A stretch of 64,000 nt of DNA, taken from Lineus longissimus (Eukaryota > Nemertea > Pilidiophora > Heteronemertea > Lineidae). The stretch's first letter is position 1; each line of letters starts with the position of its first letter. The notes under the pieces were generated by a model. The model saw only the letters and a program-made list of their open reading frames with translations, made no database searches and was not told the origin of the DNA. Location of the stretch: assembly GCF_910592395.1 (NCBI RefSeq), contig NC_088317.1, positions 15,378,001-15,442,000 on the forward strand, given 5' to 3'. The position numbers were made by a program, and so were the translations under genes. This document shows positions 23,170 through 33,540 of the stretch, piece after piece.

Positions 23170-24410
23170 GTTGTGTCTATTGCCGACTCTTTTGCAAAAG
23201 GCTACGTACACACTCGATCCTGTGTCCCTCCATCCTGCCTTTGCTTTTACTCTACCATGCAAAGTTTCCACTGCAGACTTTCAGCCATAAGGACTCTGAG
23301 CTCACACGATATTTACCAATCCATTTACGCTATTACGCTGGTAAGAAAAGAAAAGGTTCGTATTGGACTGCAAACAGTGGAGAAAATCAATTAACATTGT
23401 AAAACGCTTTTGATATTAGGTTACTATTATATCAGTGATGTTGTCAGCATTGTTGGTTGTTGTATAAATACTCCAAGTTCTCCCCCTTTCCCTTTAACTC
23501 TCATACTAATATTTCTATTCTCAATTTCCACCTTAGACATTCAGCCGTAAACACTCACAGTACACACACCATGTTTATCAATCCATTTATCCATTTACGC
23601 TGATTAGAACAGGTACTTTGTTAGACCGCAAACAGTGAAGGAAATCAATTATTGTTGTCGATGCTTTTGATAGAGGTGTCGTGCCTGTGACTGTCAGCGT
23701 TGTCAGTTAATGGAGAATTACTTGCCTAGAGCTTTCCAATATATTTTCATATCTAAAATTTAAGTTGCTCTGTTGACTCCTAGGTGGTTGGACCTCCTTG
23801 CTTCAGTCCTGCCACCTACCCTCCTCTGTATAAAAACTTTCCCCATCTTCTTCTGTCCCTGTGATCGTCTCCAGCTCATGCCAAGTGTGACCCATGATCT
23901 TCATGTCACTCTCAAGGTCCCGTCGCCAGCTGTTCCTTGGTCCTCTTCCCTTGTGCCGTTGTGGGTTCCACATCGGAGCATGACGGGTGATGCTGGAAGG
24001 TGGTGGCAACTGATGGACTGAAGTTATCTGGTTTCTAATGTTATGAACATAGATCTGGTTTAGGCCTAGGTACTTTTTTTTTCGAGGGGGGCTTCTATGT
24101 AAGATGCGTAGTGAGCACCTTAGATACTTAGCATGAGAAGACCATCTTTACTTTGGCCCCCCCCCCAAATGTTGTCACAAATTCAAGAACTAAGCCCCAT
24201 TTTTGGATTTGGTCCACAGTCCTAGAATAACTGACTATGCAAAGCTCCCGCTGCACACTTTCAGCTATAAACTCCGAGCACACACCTTATTTACCAATCA
24301 ATTTACCCATTAATGTTGGCAAGAAAAAAAAGCTGTCTTTTTGGACAACGAACAGTGAAGAAAATCAATTATCGTTGTAAAACACTTTTGATACGACGTG
24401 TCGGGCAAAC
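23170..24410. repeat. Degenerate array, three units with a LINE fragment between units 2 and 3
   Basis: The core (C/A)(A/G)ACTTTCAGCCATAA, TTTACCAATCCATTTACGC, CAAACAGTG(G/A)AGAAAATCAA and TTGTAAAACGCTTTTGAT recurs near 23270-23420, 23530-23690 and 24255-24400. Units 1 and 2 are about 260 bp apart. Unit 3 is about 700 bp further on, and the reverse-transcriptase fragment at 23767-24012 accounts for much of the extra length. Confidence 0.75.
23767..24012 (-). pseudogene. LINE reverse transcriptase, C-terminal fragment
   Basis: The minus-strand frame reads ITRHAPMWNPQRHKGRGPRN, then SWRRDLESDMKIMGHTWHEL, then ETI. The order W-x-P-(x)n-GRPRN(S/T)WRR-(x)n-MG(H/Y)TW-x-(E/Q)LE is the familiar tail following the polymerase domain in RTE-like and related non-LTR retrotransposons. 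It lacks the endonuclease and polymerase domains. The expected DR(x)W(R/K) segment is degraded and out of frame, so it is a dead 5'-truncated or fragmented copy. It interrupts a local tandem array. Family-level assignment is tentative. Confidence 0.75.
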
Positions 24411-25249
24411 TGAGTGTGTAATTAACGGAACGTTTCTAAACACGAAGCCATCGATAATGCATTAACAACTGATGTACTGAATCCTTTAGCTATTGTTTCC
24501 TAAAATAGTATTATACGATACGGACACAAGTCATTCATGCCGCAGTTGGTCAGCATAATCCAGTATTGTGTCAATTCTAGACTCGAGTTATGATGAAAAT
24601 TTGTTTTGAGCAAGTGGGTAGATTTGCTTTTTGTTGTGTGTGCATGTTCTGAATACCTATCAGCACAACTCATCACAAATACTTCTTGACAGCAGCTAAA
24701 CAATAAGTAAGGGCACAACAGCAGCTAAGATTGGTTGCACTGAGAATGCAACAGCATCCAACCTTGATATGATAGCACTATTGACCAATGCATGAAATAT
24801 TCATCTACACCACTTTCACATTCATCACATGTCGTCTTCAGGACTAATATTAAACATTATCTCATTTTCGGAGGCAAGGGACCCTTATCATTACAAGTGA
24901 GCTTTTATAGACCGGCCAACTAATTCCACCAGTGAGTAGCGTATAGCATCAGCTAACGACTGATGTATCAGGACAGAGTAATGGGGTGTTTCAAGATCAG
25001 TGGCTCTTTGTGTCAACCAGGGAGTCAAAAATGTTAATCAATCGTGGGTCTTCTTGAAGAATGAAAATGTTATATAACTAATCTGAGCACCAGTCACTTT
25101 TGATACATTTCAGCACTGGGACCTCCAGACAGCGGAACAGATGCAATGATATGACATGCAAAATCTGATGGTTTCCTGAACACTAGGGTTACTCAAATAG
25201 GTGATTTTTTTGAGAGTGTTGTTGCTGTTGCAGTCTAAGGTCTGGTTCA
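24411..25249. other. No feature seen
   Basis: No repeat, RNA or domain-bearing ORF could be supported. Confidence 0.35.
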
Positions 25250-25640
25250 AGTGAAGACTGGTACTGATCGATACTGTCATCTACATACAATGGAATGGTT
25301 AAGAACCAGTTTGCTGGTGTACCTTCTGAGTTTGGGACTGGCAGCTGGTGGTGGTATCGATGAAAAAACTGATCAAGATATGACTTGTACACAAAAAGCC
25401 TTATTGGCACAGACACAGGTTCTGAGTTTGGGACCGGCAGCTGCTGGTGGTGTCTATGAAGAAAATGGATCAAGATACGACTAATAAGTATATCAAAAGC
25501 AGTATTGGCACTGACACAACTTCTGAGTTTGGTACTGGCAGCCGCAAGTGGTACGTACCAATGGAGAACTTTGATCAGGATATGAGTTGTACTCATAAAC
25601 AGCAGTATTGGCATTCCCTGCAGACAAACCAGTGCATCCC
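25250..25640. repeat. Degenerate tandem repeat, about 99-bp unit
   Basis: TTCTGAGTTTGGGACTGGCA at 25324, TTCTGAGTTTGGGACCGGCA at 25420 and TTCTGAGTTTGGTACTGGCA at 25521 start successive units. Each continues through TGGTG, GATCA(A/G)GATA(T/C)GA and ATTGGCAC(A/T)GACACA. The 158-codon minus-strand ORF over this interval arises from the repeat. Periods of 96 and 101 bp do not preserve a frame. Confidence 0.8.
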
Positions 25641-26131
25641 GGTTATGAATCTGGCACTCTCTCAATCAGGGCACCGATTTCGTATTGCTTTCCACTGTAA
25701 AATAACATGATTGGTCCCAATGATGACACATAACCGATATAAAAGTGGAGAGCCCTCATGCTGTTTTTATTGCTGTATTGGCAAAATGAATATTCTATTC
25801 TATTTGTTGGGTAAAGTGACATTATGGTAGCTTGCACTTGGTTTAACATGTGCGTGTGGATTTTCCTGATGGAAGAAATACAAATGACTGTTACCATTGC
25901 GTGCTTCACAAACATGACGAAGTCCAAAATTCCACCTTTCATTGCAGCACTTCTTATGAGGGAGTGAAGGTACCGTGGGCGTTGAGAGCTCTGAGACTTC
26001 TGTGTCAAGATGTTACCATTATCATGATTATTGTGTTGAGAAGGATTTCGTTCAAAAAGGCAGTGGTCTATCATGCTTCTTCGAGCCACCATTGAGGGAT
26101 GCTTTGTGAGACTGCTTATCTATAGTCTGTT

Positions 26132-26183
26132 CTCTTGTGCACTTGTGGCATCGTGACATGCCATGATGTGCCGTGCACAAGAG
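26132..26183. repeat. Hairpin with perfect 11-bp outer stem
   Basis: CTCTTGTGCAC (26132-26142) and GTGCACAAGAG (26173-26183) are exact reverse complements. The interior contains GGCATCGTGACATGCC, which can form a smaller stem. Confidence 0.7.
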
Positions 26184-26342
26184 GAAAATACCTTACAGCC
26201 CATCGGAACGCCCAATAGGCCAAACAAAAGAAAAACACAGTACAGTCCATCAGAATACCCAATAAGGCAAGCACAGGTTCATCAAATTGTCTTTGTGGTG
26301 TTTCACCACGTCGAACTGGAGAAAACTGCAATGACCGTGTGA

Positions 26343-28268
26343 AGCTATTGGCCTATCCATAACTCTATTCATTACTAGCTGTGGAGAAAATGGTTCCAAT
26401 CGAGACATGTCAAAGAAGCTATTGGCCTATCCATGACTCTATTTATTTATGGCTGTGGAGAAAATGGCTCCAATCAGGACATGTCAAAGAAGCTATTGGC
26501 CTATCCATGACTCTATTCATTTATGGCTGTGGAGAAAATGGCTCCAATCAGGACATGTCAAAGAAGCTATTTGCCTATCCATGACTCTATTTATTTATGG
26601 CTGTGGAGAAAATGGCTCCAATCGAGACATGTCAAAGAAGCTATTGGCCTATCCATGACTCTATTTATTTATGGCTGTGGAGAAAATGGCTCCAATCAAG
26701 ACATGTCAAAGAAGCTATTGGCCTATCGATGACTCTATTTATTTATGGCTGTGGAGAAAATGGCTCCAATCAGGACATGTCAAAGAAGCTATTTGCCTAT
26801 CCATGACTCTATTTATTTATGGCTGTGGAGAAAATGGCTCCAATCGAGACATGTCAAAGAAGCTATTGGCCTATCCATGACTCTATTTATTTATGGCTGT
26901 GGAGAAAATGGTTCCAATCAAGACATGTCAAAGAAGCTATTGGCCTATCCATGACTCTATTTATTTATGGCTGTGGAGAAAATGGCTCCAATCAGGACAT
27001 GTCAAAGAAGCTATTGGCCTATCCATGACTCTATTCATTTATGGCTGTGGAGAAAATGGCTCCAATCAGGACATGTCAAAGAAGCTATTGGCCTATCCAT
27101 GACTCTATTCATTTATGGCTGTGGAGAAAATGGCTCCAATCAGGACATGTCAAAGAAGCTATTGGCCTATCCATGACTCTATTTATTTATGGCTGTGGAG
27201 AAAATGGCTCCAATCAAGACATGTCAAAGAAGCTATTGGCCTATCCATGACTCTATTCATTTATGGCTGTGGAGAAAATGGTTCCAATCAGGACATGTCA
27301 AAGAAGCTATTGGCCTATCCATGACTCTATTTATTTATGGCTGTGGAGAAAATGGTTCCAATCGAGACATGTCAAAGAAGCTATTGGCCTATCCATGACT
27401 CTATTAATTTATGGCTGTGGAGAAAATGGCTCCAATCGAGACATGTCAAAGAAGCTATTGGCCTATCCATGACTCTATTTATTTATGGCTGTGGAGAAAA
27501 TGGTTCCAATCAAGACATGTCAAAGAAGCTATTGGCCTATCCATGACTCTATTCATTTATGGCTGTGGAGAAAATGGTTCCAATCAGGACATGTCAAAGA
27601 AGCTATTGGCCTATCCATGACTCTATTTATTTATGGCTGTGGAGAAAATGGTTCCAATCGAGACATGTCAAAGAAGCTATTGGCCTATCCATGACTCTAT
27701 TAATTTATGGCTGTGGAGAAAATGGTTCCAATCAAGACATGTCAAAGAAGCTATTGGCCTATCCATGACTCTATTTATTTATGGCTGTGGAGAAAATGGT
27801 TCCAATCAAGACATGTCAAAGAAGCTATTGGCCTATCCATGACTCTATTTATTTATGGCTGTGGAGAAAATGGTTCCAATCAAGACATGTCAAAGAAGCT
27901 ATTGGCCTATCCATGACTCTATTTATTTATGGCTGTGGAGAAAATGGTTCCAATCAAGACATGTCAAAGAAGCTATTGGCCTATCCATGACTCTATTTAT
28001 TTATGGCTGTGGAGAAAATGGCTCCAATCAAGACATGTCAAAGAAGCTATTGGCCTATCCATGACTCTATTTATTTATGGCTGTGGAGAAAATGGCTCCA
28101 ATCAGGACATGTCAAAGAAGCTATTGGCCTATCCATGACTCTATTTATTTATGGCTGTGGAGAAAATGGCTCCAATCAAGACATGTCAAAGAAGCTATTG
28201 GCCTATCCATGACTCCAATTATTACCAGCTGTGGAGAAAATGGCTCCAATCATGAAATGTCACGGTAG
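26343..28268. repeat. 74-bp satellite/minisatellite, 26 copies
   Basis: The unit begins GCTATTGGCCTATCCATGAC and contains TTTATGGCTGTGGAGAAAAT and GG(C/T)TCCAATC(A/G)(A/G)GACATG. The array spans 26 units of 74 bp with very few changes. Marker variants show higher-order duplication: TTTGCCTATCC at 26571 and 26793 (222 bp = 3 units), and CTATTAATTTATGG at 27401 and 27697 (296 bp = 4 units). The first and last units are the most diverged, as expected for array edges. Because 74 is not divisible by three, each unit yields an overlapping 69-codon pseudo-ORF; none is a gene. Confidence 0.97.
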
Positions 28269-29275
28269 CTATTGGTCTATCATGAAAGCCAAAGCTTCTT
28301 CAATCCATACATTGATGGACATCGATTTCTTCAGGAAGCTTCAAAAAGGGAAATTGGGGGAGATTGTGACAGTCTGCACCCTGTTGTCTGTGCATATAAG
28401 GAAGATTACCATGAACTATTAAATCAATAACTTCTATTACCATTACTGGAGTGGGAAGGGTTCCGTCAGTAAAGCCAGTGGTATATTATGGCAGGCTAAG
28501 CCAATGCTTCGTTGATCAGGCGCTTACCATAAAACGATGGATTTCTCAGGGAAGCTTCTCGAAGGAAGATTGTGACTGCCTTCACACTCGATTGTCTGTC
28601 TTTCATTGTGAGGAAGATTACCATGACCTTAGAAATCAATGACTGCCAGTTTATCAGTATCGTGGAGAAATGAGTTCCTCACCAGAGGTATTGGGCTATC
28701 ATAAGGGGCGAAGTAAAACCAATAACCTTGAATTCTTGCATCTATAGCTGCGCTTACACCACGAAATATTGGTGGACCAATTGCACTTACACCACCACAT
28801 TGCCGCGACAAATTGGTTCGGCAATCCATTGCCGATACAAATTGCCGAGCGAATTTGTCCCACCAAGCTTGATGGTCCAAATTCGCCCGGCTTGTTAAAA
28901 GCTCGGCTTTGTTGTGGTGTACGCGCAAATGGATCGGCAATTAGCTTGTTAGATGGTTCGGCTCCAGGCGGCGCTTTCGAAATGGCGCTTTCTGCGCATG
29001 CAATTTATTGTTTGCGCGCCATCTGTAGCCGGATTTTATAACTAGCTGCAGCGCTGGTGTAAGCGCTTGGTGGATTTTCGATGGTGCGGCATTGGTTCCC
29101 GAACCAAGATTGGTGGTCCATTTTCAGGTGGTGTAAGTGCGGCTTATCAATATCTGCTCCGTGGTGGGTATAGACCTCTGAGAAGAGCTTTGCTAAGGGG
29201 GATTGTGACAGTGAGGACCCAAGTCTCCATGCATGTAAACATTACTAGGACCTTTAAAATCCAAATTTTAATTTG
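28269..29275. repeat. Decayed longer-unit copies flanking the 74-bp array
   Basis: A segment resembling GTGGAGAAAATGGCTCC, GCTATTGG(T/G)CTATCATGA, GGAAGCTTC, GATTGTGACAGTCTGCACC, TTGTCTGT and GGAAGATTACCATGAAC occurs at about 28230-28440, 28450-28650 and 28655-29275. The third is split by the MITE at 28749-29143. The first part of each resembles the 74-bp unit, so the 74-bp array looks like a local amplification of part of a unit of about 190-220 bp. Confidence 0.7.
28749..29143. mobile_element. MITE (family M3) inside a duplicated unit
   Basis: The termini GCTGCGCTTACACCAC (28749-28764) and GTGGTGTAAGTGCGGC (29128-29143) are inverted repeats with 14 of 16 matches. Further inside, TTGGTGGACC and GGTGGTCCA also mirror each other. 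The interior is GC-richer than its surroundings and repeats CACTTACACCACC. The flanking sequence joins two halves of a decayed tandem unit, supporting insertion. No transposase. Confidence 0.75.
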
Positions 29276-29399
29276 ATGTCCATGATTCTTCACCATTACA
29301 ATTGTTAGATAGATGGTTTCAACAAAGAAAAACTGGAGCCCAAACAAAACAAATGCACACTATCACGTAAACAGGCCAAAGCCTATAGATTTACTTCGG

Positions 29400-30975
29400 A
29401 CAATGCCATGAGCCACTGTAACCCTTTGTTCAAGGTGAAACACATGACTGGTCAGCCCCCAAACAAACTTTGTCGGAACAGTCTCTCAGTCCGGTAGAGC
29501 TAGGTCTGTCTTTCATGAGAGGTTAAATCAATCAAGGTGATCAGTCAGTATCCATGCCAGGATTTCTTATTGTGACAGATAATCTAATTTGCCGACAGCA
29601 CATCACTGAGCAAATGCGACCTCTACAAAATACTTCTGTGGTGCACTCGAAGGCCAGAACAAGGTTTCGCTTAATAATCAGCTAGTGCTATATTGGGGCA
29701 TTGTGATAATGACTTCAGGTACCTGACAGTTTGGAAGCTATTTGAGTGCCATATCAAAAACCTATTGCGTGAACGCATTGTATCAAATATTCATGTAGTC
29801 GTCAATTAGATTTACTGAGAGCATGTCAACTGCTACCTCGACTTATTGCTGTGGACACCTGCCTCTATTCCATGAATAAATTCCAGGGAGGATAATGCCA
29901 GTAAAATTTGAAAATTTTCTGGTCAAAATTACTAAATTTTCATCTTCTTGCATTTCGAAGGTGGACATGCCCCATCCACCCTTGGAGAAAACACTTGCTT
30001 ACTGCAAGGAAAGGACGATGCAGTGTTTAATATTCAGCTAGTGCCATGCTATCGATTAGCCAGATTGGGGAATTCTGATAATAACTTAGGTCACAAGTCT
30101 AGACACCAGTCCTGCCACATCGAAATTTCTCTGACCATTATCTCTAAGATAGTGGGGTGACAGTAAATTTGATCTGCCTAGATCATTTCTCTGAGGTACT
30201 GCTGCCTCTACTAATTGCTTTGGTACAGTCAAAGGGCAAAGCAGCGTGTCACTAAATATTCTACCAATAGATTTAACGGATTGGGGAGTAGTGATAATCT
30301 CTTTAGGTCCTGAGTCTGGACACATGACAGTCTGAACCTTTTGCTGACCAATATCTATCATATCAGTGCGACGGATAATTCGATTTGCCGGACACATCCC
30401 TTAGGAACTGCTCCCTCTACTAATTGCTTGGGTACGAAATATGACAGTGCCTGCCGATGATTGCTGGCAAGAGAGTTGTAATAATCAAATTAGGTACCTC
30501 GACTATACACCTGAGAGTGTTGTCCCTTCTTTAACCATAATATAAGGGTTGAGGTTGAGATCAGGGACTTATCATGAATCTTCTTATGTGTACAGATAGA
30601 AATGCACACAAAATTCGTCCTCTTTCTACAGAGTTCCGTATACGTATAATACTGACCCTTGATATTAGTCGCTGTTCTCAACCTCCCTATTATCAGGTCT
30701 AGTGTTCCAATTCTGAGGGCATGTCGGTGAGCCACTGCTTCTCTGCTAATTGCGCTGTCATACCCTAAAAGCAAAGCAATGTGTTGCCTTCAATCGATTT
30801 GTCGGATTAGTGGGTTGTTATAATCACTTTAGCTCGCACTTCTAAGCACCCAATGGCTTGGACACTCTTCAACCATATAGTCGATATCGGCGACGAAAGC
30901 GAATTCGATTTGCTCGGAGCATGTTCCTGAGCAACTGCTAGCTCTACTAATTGAAGGGACTGATAAAGACTCGGC
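29400..30975. repeat. Degenerate array, units about 170-220 bp
   Basis: The landmark ACTGCT(G/C)CCTCTACTAATTGC or a decayed form occurs at about 29415, 29829, 30198, 30417, 30734 and 30934. Between landmarks run TCAAAGGGCAAAGCA, GATTGGGGA, GTGATAATC(T/A)CTTTAGG, TGACAGTCTG and TTCGATTTGCC. Spacing is 219, 171 (after removing the 146-bp insert) and 200 bp in the better-preserved part; earlier units are more decayed. Confidence 0.75.
30545..30690 (-). mobile_element. MITE (family M4), minus orientation
   Basis: The ends GAGGTTGAGATCAGGGACTT and AGTCGCTGTTCTCAACCTCC are inverted repeats. The body contains TTTCTACAGAGTTCCGTATA. It is the reverse complement of the element at 45754-45890, which shares the body over its whole length. 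It interrupts one unit of the surrounding array. Confidence 0.8.
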
Positions 30976-30978
30976 CTT

Positions 30979-31215
30979 ATGACCAGGCTGTTGCGTTTAG
31001 GCTGTGTTTGCTCTCACTTCCTTTGTGACATGGACATTGCTTTCTTTGTCTTTGTCTGCTTTATCTACTTTGTTTGGCATATCTGGCATAGTAAAGGATG
31101 ACCAGGCTGTTTCATTTAGAGCGTGTTTGCTCTCACTTCCTTAGTGACATGGACATTGCTTTCTTTGTCTGCTTGTCTACTCGTCTGGCGAAGAAATTGA
31201 TGTCTTTAGTTGCAA
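30979..31215. repeat. Tandem duplication, period 119 bp
   Basis: ATGACCAGGCTGTTGCGTTT at 30979 recurs as ATGACCAGGCTGTTTCATTT at 31098. Both continue through GTGTTTGCTCTCACTTCCTT and GTGACATGGACATTGC. The two copies are closely similar, so this is one of the younger duplications. Confidence 0.9.
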
Positions 31216-31439
31216 GGTCTGCTGCTACGAGCTGTAGAGGTTGAGGGCGTAGCCTATGATACCTCTCTTGTGTCCCTTCTGAAGTCCTTTTTTTATACCA
31301 AGCGCGTTGTACCTGAAAGGAAATCTGTCGCAAAACGCTTACAAAAATGGAAAGTTTTGAATGACCTGGTAAAAACTAAAGTAGGGAAAATTTTCTCATT
31401 ATAAATCTGTGCATTTTCGAGGATACCAGACAGAGGCAA

Positions 31440-31960
31440 AGTTATCAAATTTAGTTTTAGATATTGGATGTAGTTAGAAATCAAAATCATAAGGGTTCGT
31501 AGCAGCTGTAGTATCGGTGCGTCATTGCACCGCCAGGTCAATCAAGTCAGTTGTCATACGAAAATCACCCCAATAATTGTCAATAAAGATTGTCCTCGCA
31601 GCATTGGACCTAATATCATTACATTGTTTCCTTGTTGGCTGCAATCATCAGTGGTTGACAGTTTGACAGCGCTGGGCAAGATATTGGACGTGGTTCGAGA
31701 AGGGCAAGGGGGCACAGTAGCTTTAGTACTAGCAGTGTGTCATTGCACGGCCTGGTCAATCAATTTATCTGTCACCCGAATATCGCTCCAATAATGGTCG
31801 GAAAAGATTGTCCACATTCTCAGTTATTTAATAAGCAATATATTAGATGGCATTAGATTCTTGCACATGTTCTTTTCATTGTCTCAGATGTATATTTAAT
31901 CAGCAATTTATTGACAGCATCAGATTCTTGTACATGCCCTCTGGCAACAACTCCACCATC
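31440..31960. repeat. Diverged duplications (about 219 bp and about 77 bp)
   Basis: AGATATTGGATGTAGTT near 31458 and GTCATTGCACCGCC near 31521 recur as AGATATTGGACGTGGTT near 31680 and GTCATTGCACGGCC near 31738, giving offsets of 222 and 217. A separate short duplication, AGCAAT(A)TATT...AGATTCTTG(C/T)ACATG, covers about 31835-31945. Confidence 0.7.
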
Positions 31961-32450
31961 CAAAAATAGACAACCTTCGTGGAGAAAAAACCCTCACCCT
32001 CGAGCACATCAGAGAAGATCAGCATAGAATCACGTTATTATGGAAAATAATGATCGTGTAAGCACTTGATCTTTTTTCGATCTGTTCATGGTCTCCTCGG
32101 GGTGGAGATGACTGCAAAGAGAGTGTGATGAATCGATATGGAGAGATAGAGAAAAATCGTTAAAATTATCTTGTTCTTAGATTGAGGCGAGACCTATTCA
32201 AAGTTGCAAATGCATCTTGTTATCACTATATTTTGTGCCTCGTTGAGGTGATGTCTTGAGATGACGACACAAAAGCTTGATATATTGATGCAGTTAGCTA
32301 CTGCAAGAGAGAAAATCACGAAATAGTCTTTTAAGGAGGCAACAAAAAGAAGGAATGAATCAAGTCTAAAGTGCTTTGCTATTGAGTTGATATGGCAGGC
32401 AAAGAAAAACTGTTAAAACTTGTAAAAGCCTAGTTATCTTGTTTTATGGT

Positions 32451-32873
32451 TTAACCGTTGAATGGCCAACCGCGTTTTTACACGCGGTTTTTAAATTTCG
32501 TGCGCAGACGATTGTAGCTCAACAGGCATTGGCTCAGTCTTATTCCAATACATCGTAAACGATCTTCTGCAGTCATTTGCGGAATATTTTGTTCAAATTC
32601 ACCCAAAAAATTTCAAGAAAAGGGCATCTGATGACAGACGAAGTTACCAGGATTTTTATGAACGTTCCTGTCGATGGTAATGTGGGGGACCCTAGTTTTA
32701 CTGGTGGTGAGGGCGAGTTAGAGTCTGATTTTGATTCAGATGATGACTATTTACCTGTTGCACAGCATGACGCAAGTGATAATGATGGGGCTGTTGATTG
32801 GGCCCCCTCCTGGAGACAGTTCATCTGGGGATGAAGACATACACCCCCCTTCAGAGAAATCCTGGGAAATTCG
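32451..32873 (+). mobile_element. piggyBac-like 5' terminus plus transposase start
   Basis: TTAACCGTTGAATGGCCAAC begins at the tetranucleotide TTAA, the target used by piggyBac transposons. It is followed by a CCGCG-type terminal region with a stem (AACCGCG...CGCGGTT, 32469-32491) and, 100 bp on, a frame encoding an acidic N-terminus. No right end was located, so the element is truncated. Confidence 0.5.
32577..32873 (+). pseudogene. piggyBac-type transposase, N-terminal remnant
   Basis: The frame from 32577 has a short basic start and then an acidic stretch (ESDFDSDDDYLPVAQHDASD) of the kind that precedes the catalytic domain in piggyBac transposases. After about 80 codons the frame runs into a stop. 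The acidic/serine-rich character (SSGDEDIH) continues in another frame until about 32873, which points to a frameshift. The DDD catalytic domain is absent. Alternatives are a domesticated fragment or coincidence; acidic runs alone are weak evidence, but the upstream TTAA terminus supports the call. Confidence 0.5.
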
Positions 32874-33540
32874 GCTTTTGAATTTTGAATTTGCGTTAAG
32901 CTTTTGATAATAACAGCAACACATGGTGTTTTTGACAAATTTCAAGGTTTTTAATAATTTCAGATGACAACCTGTTGATAATATGTCATTTTGGAAAGAA
33001 AATGTTTGTACACAGATCAAGCATTTGACAATAGCAAAAACATACTGAAAAATGTTGTCTGACATTGAGCTTATTGATAACAGATAGAGAAACTTGTGCA
33101 CTTAGATCAATTACTATCATATCCCCTTGGGGGTTAGTCTGGGTTTGATTGCATATTTTCATCAATATTACGTATCAAGATTCCTTTCATCATGTTAATA
33201 AAAAAAAATGTTAAAAATAACACAATGTGTCTGTACAATTGTTTGCTGCTATTGACATGTATGTTATCGCCTGCGGTAAAGCCTTTGTCATTGTTGATTA
33301 AAGTTGTCACTAATAGATTGAATTTTGAGATCTTTAAAAATATCGGCCGGCAATTTGTGTTGATAATAGCAACAGTCATAGACATGATAGAGCAAAAAGG
33401 TATGGCATTGATCTTTTGATACTGATGGCAAATATCGTCTCAGATCCAGTTGTTATTGACTAGCAATGACAAATGAAGAAAAAAGTTTTGTACAAGCACT
33501 AGATCTGCTAGTGTTGTGTCCCCCCCTGGGGTAAGTCTAG

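Larger units (their letters stand above)
32040..33540. repeat. Highly decayed array hosting a transposon remnant
   Basis: Phrases such as GTGTAAGCACTTGATCT with TCCTCGGGGTGGAGATGAC (32052-32115), GTGCACTTAGATCAATTAC with CCCTTGGGGGTTAGTC (33093-33140) and GTACAAGCACTAGATCTGC with CCCTGGGGTAAGTC (33489-33530) look like the same unit. So do AGAAAAATCGTTAAAATTAT and AGAAAAACTGTTAAAACTTG near 32150 and 32402. Heavily diverged; boundaries uncertain. Confidence 0.5.

Noticed and set aside
25189-25665. 158-codon minus ORF
   Set aside because: It lies over a 99-bp tandem repeat whose unequal unit lengths shift frame.
25643-26092. 149-codon minus ORF
   Set aside because: No recognisable motif; a length compatible with chance in 64 kb of six-frame sequence.
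26343-28268. Possible CRISPR array
   Set aside because: The 74-bp units are contiguous, with no unique spacers, in an animal-like genome.
26381-28268. Series of 69-codon ORFs
   Set aside because: Each is the same 74-bp satellite read through its next copy; the period is not a multiple of three, so no protein could be maintained.
33520-33530. GGGGTAAGTC as another ratchet site
   Set aside because: Not preceded by AG with a pyrimidine tract; it is part of a repeated phrase in a decayed array.
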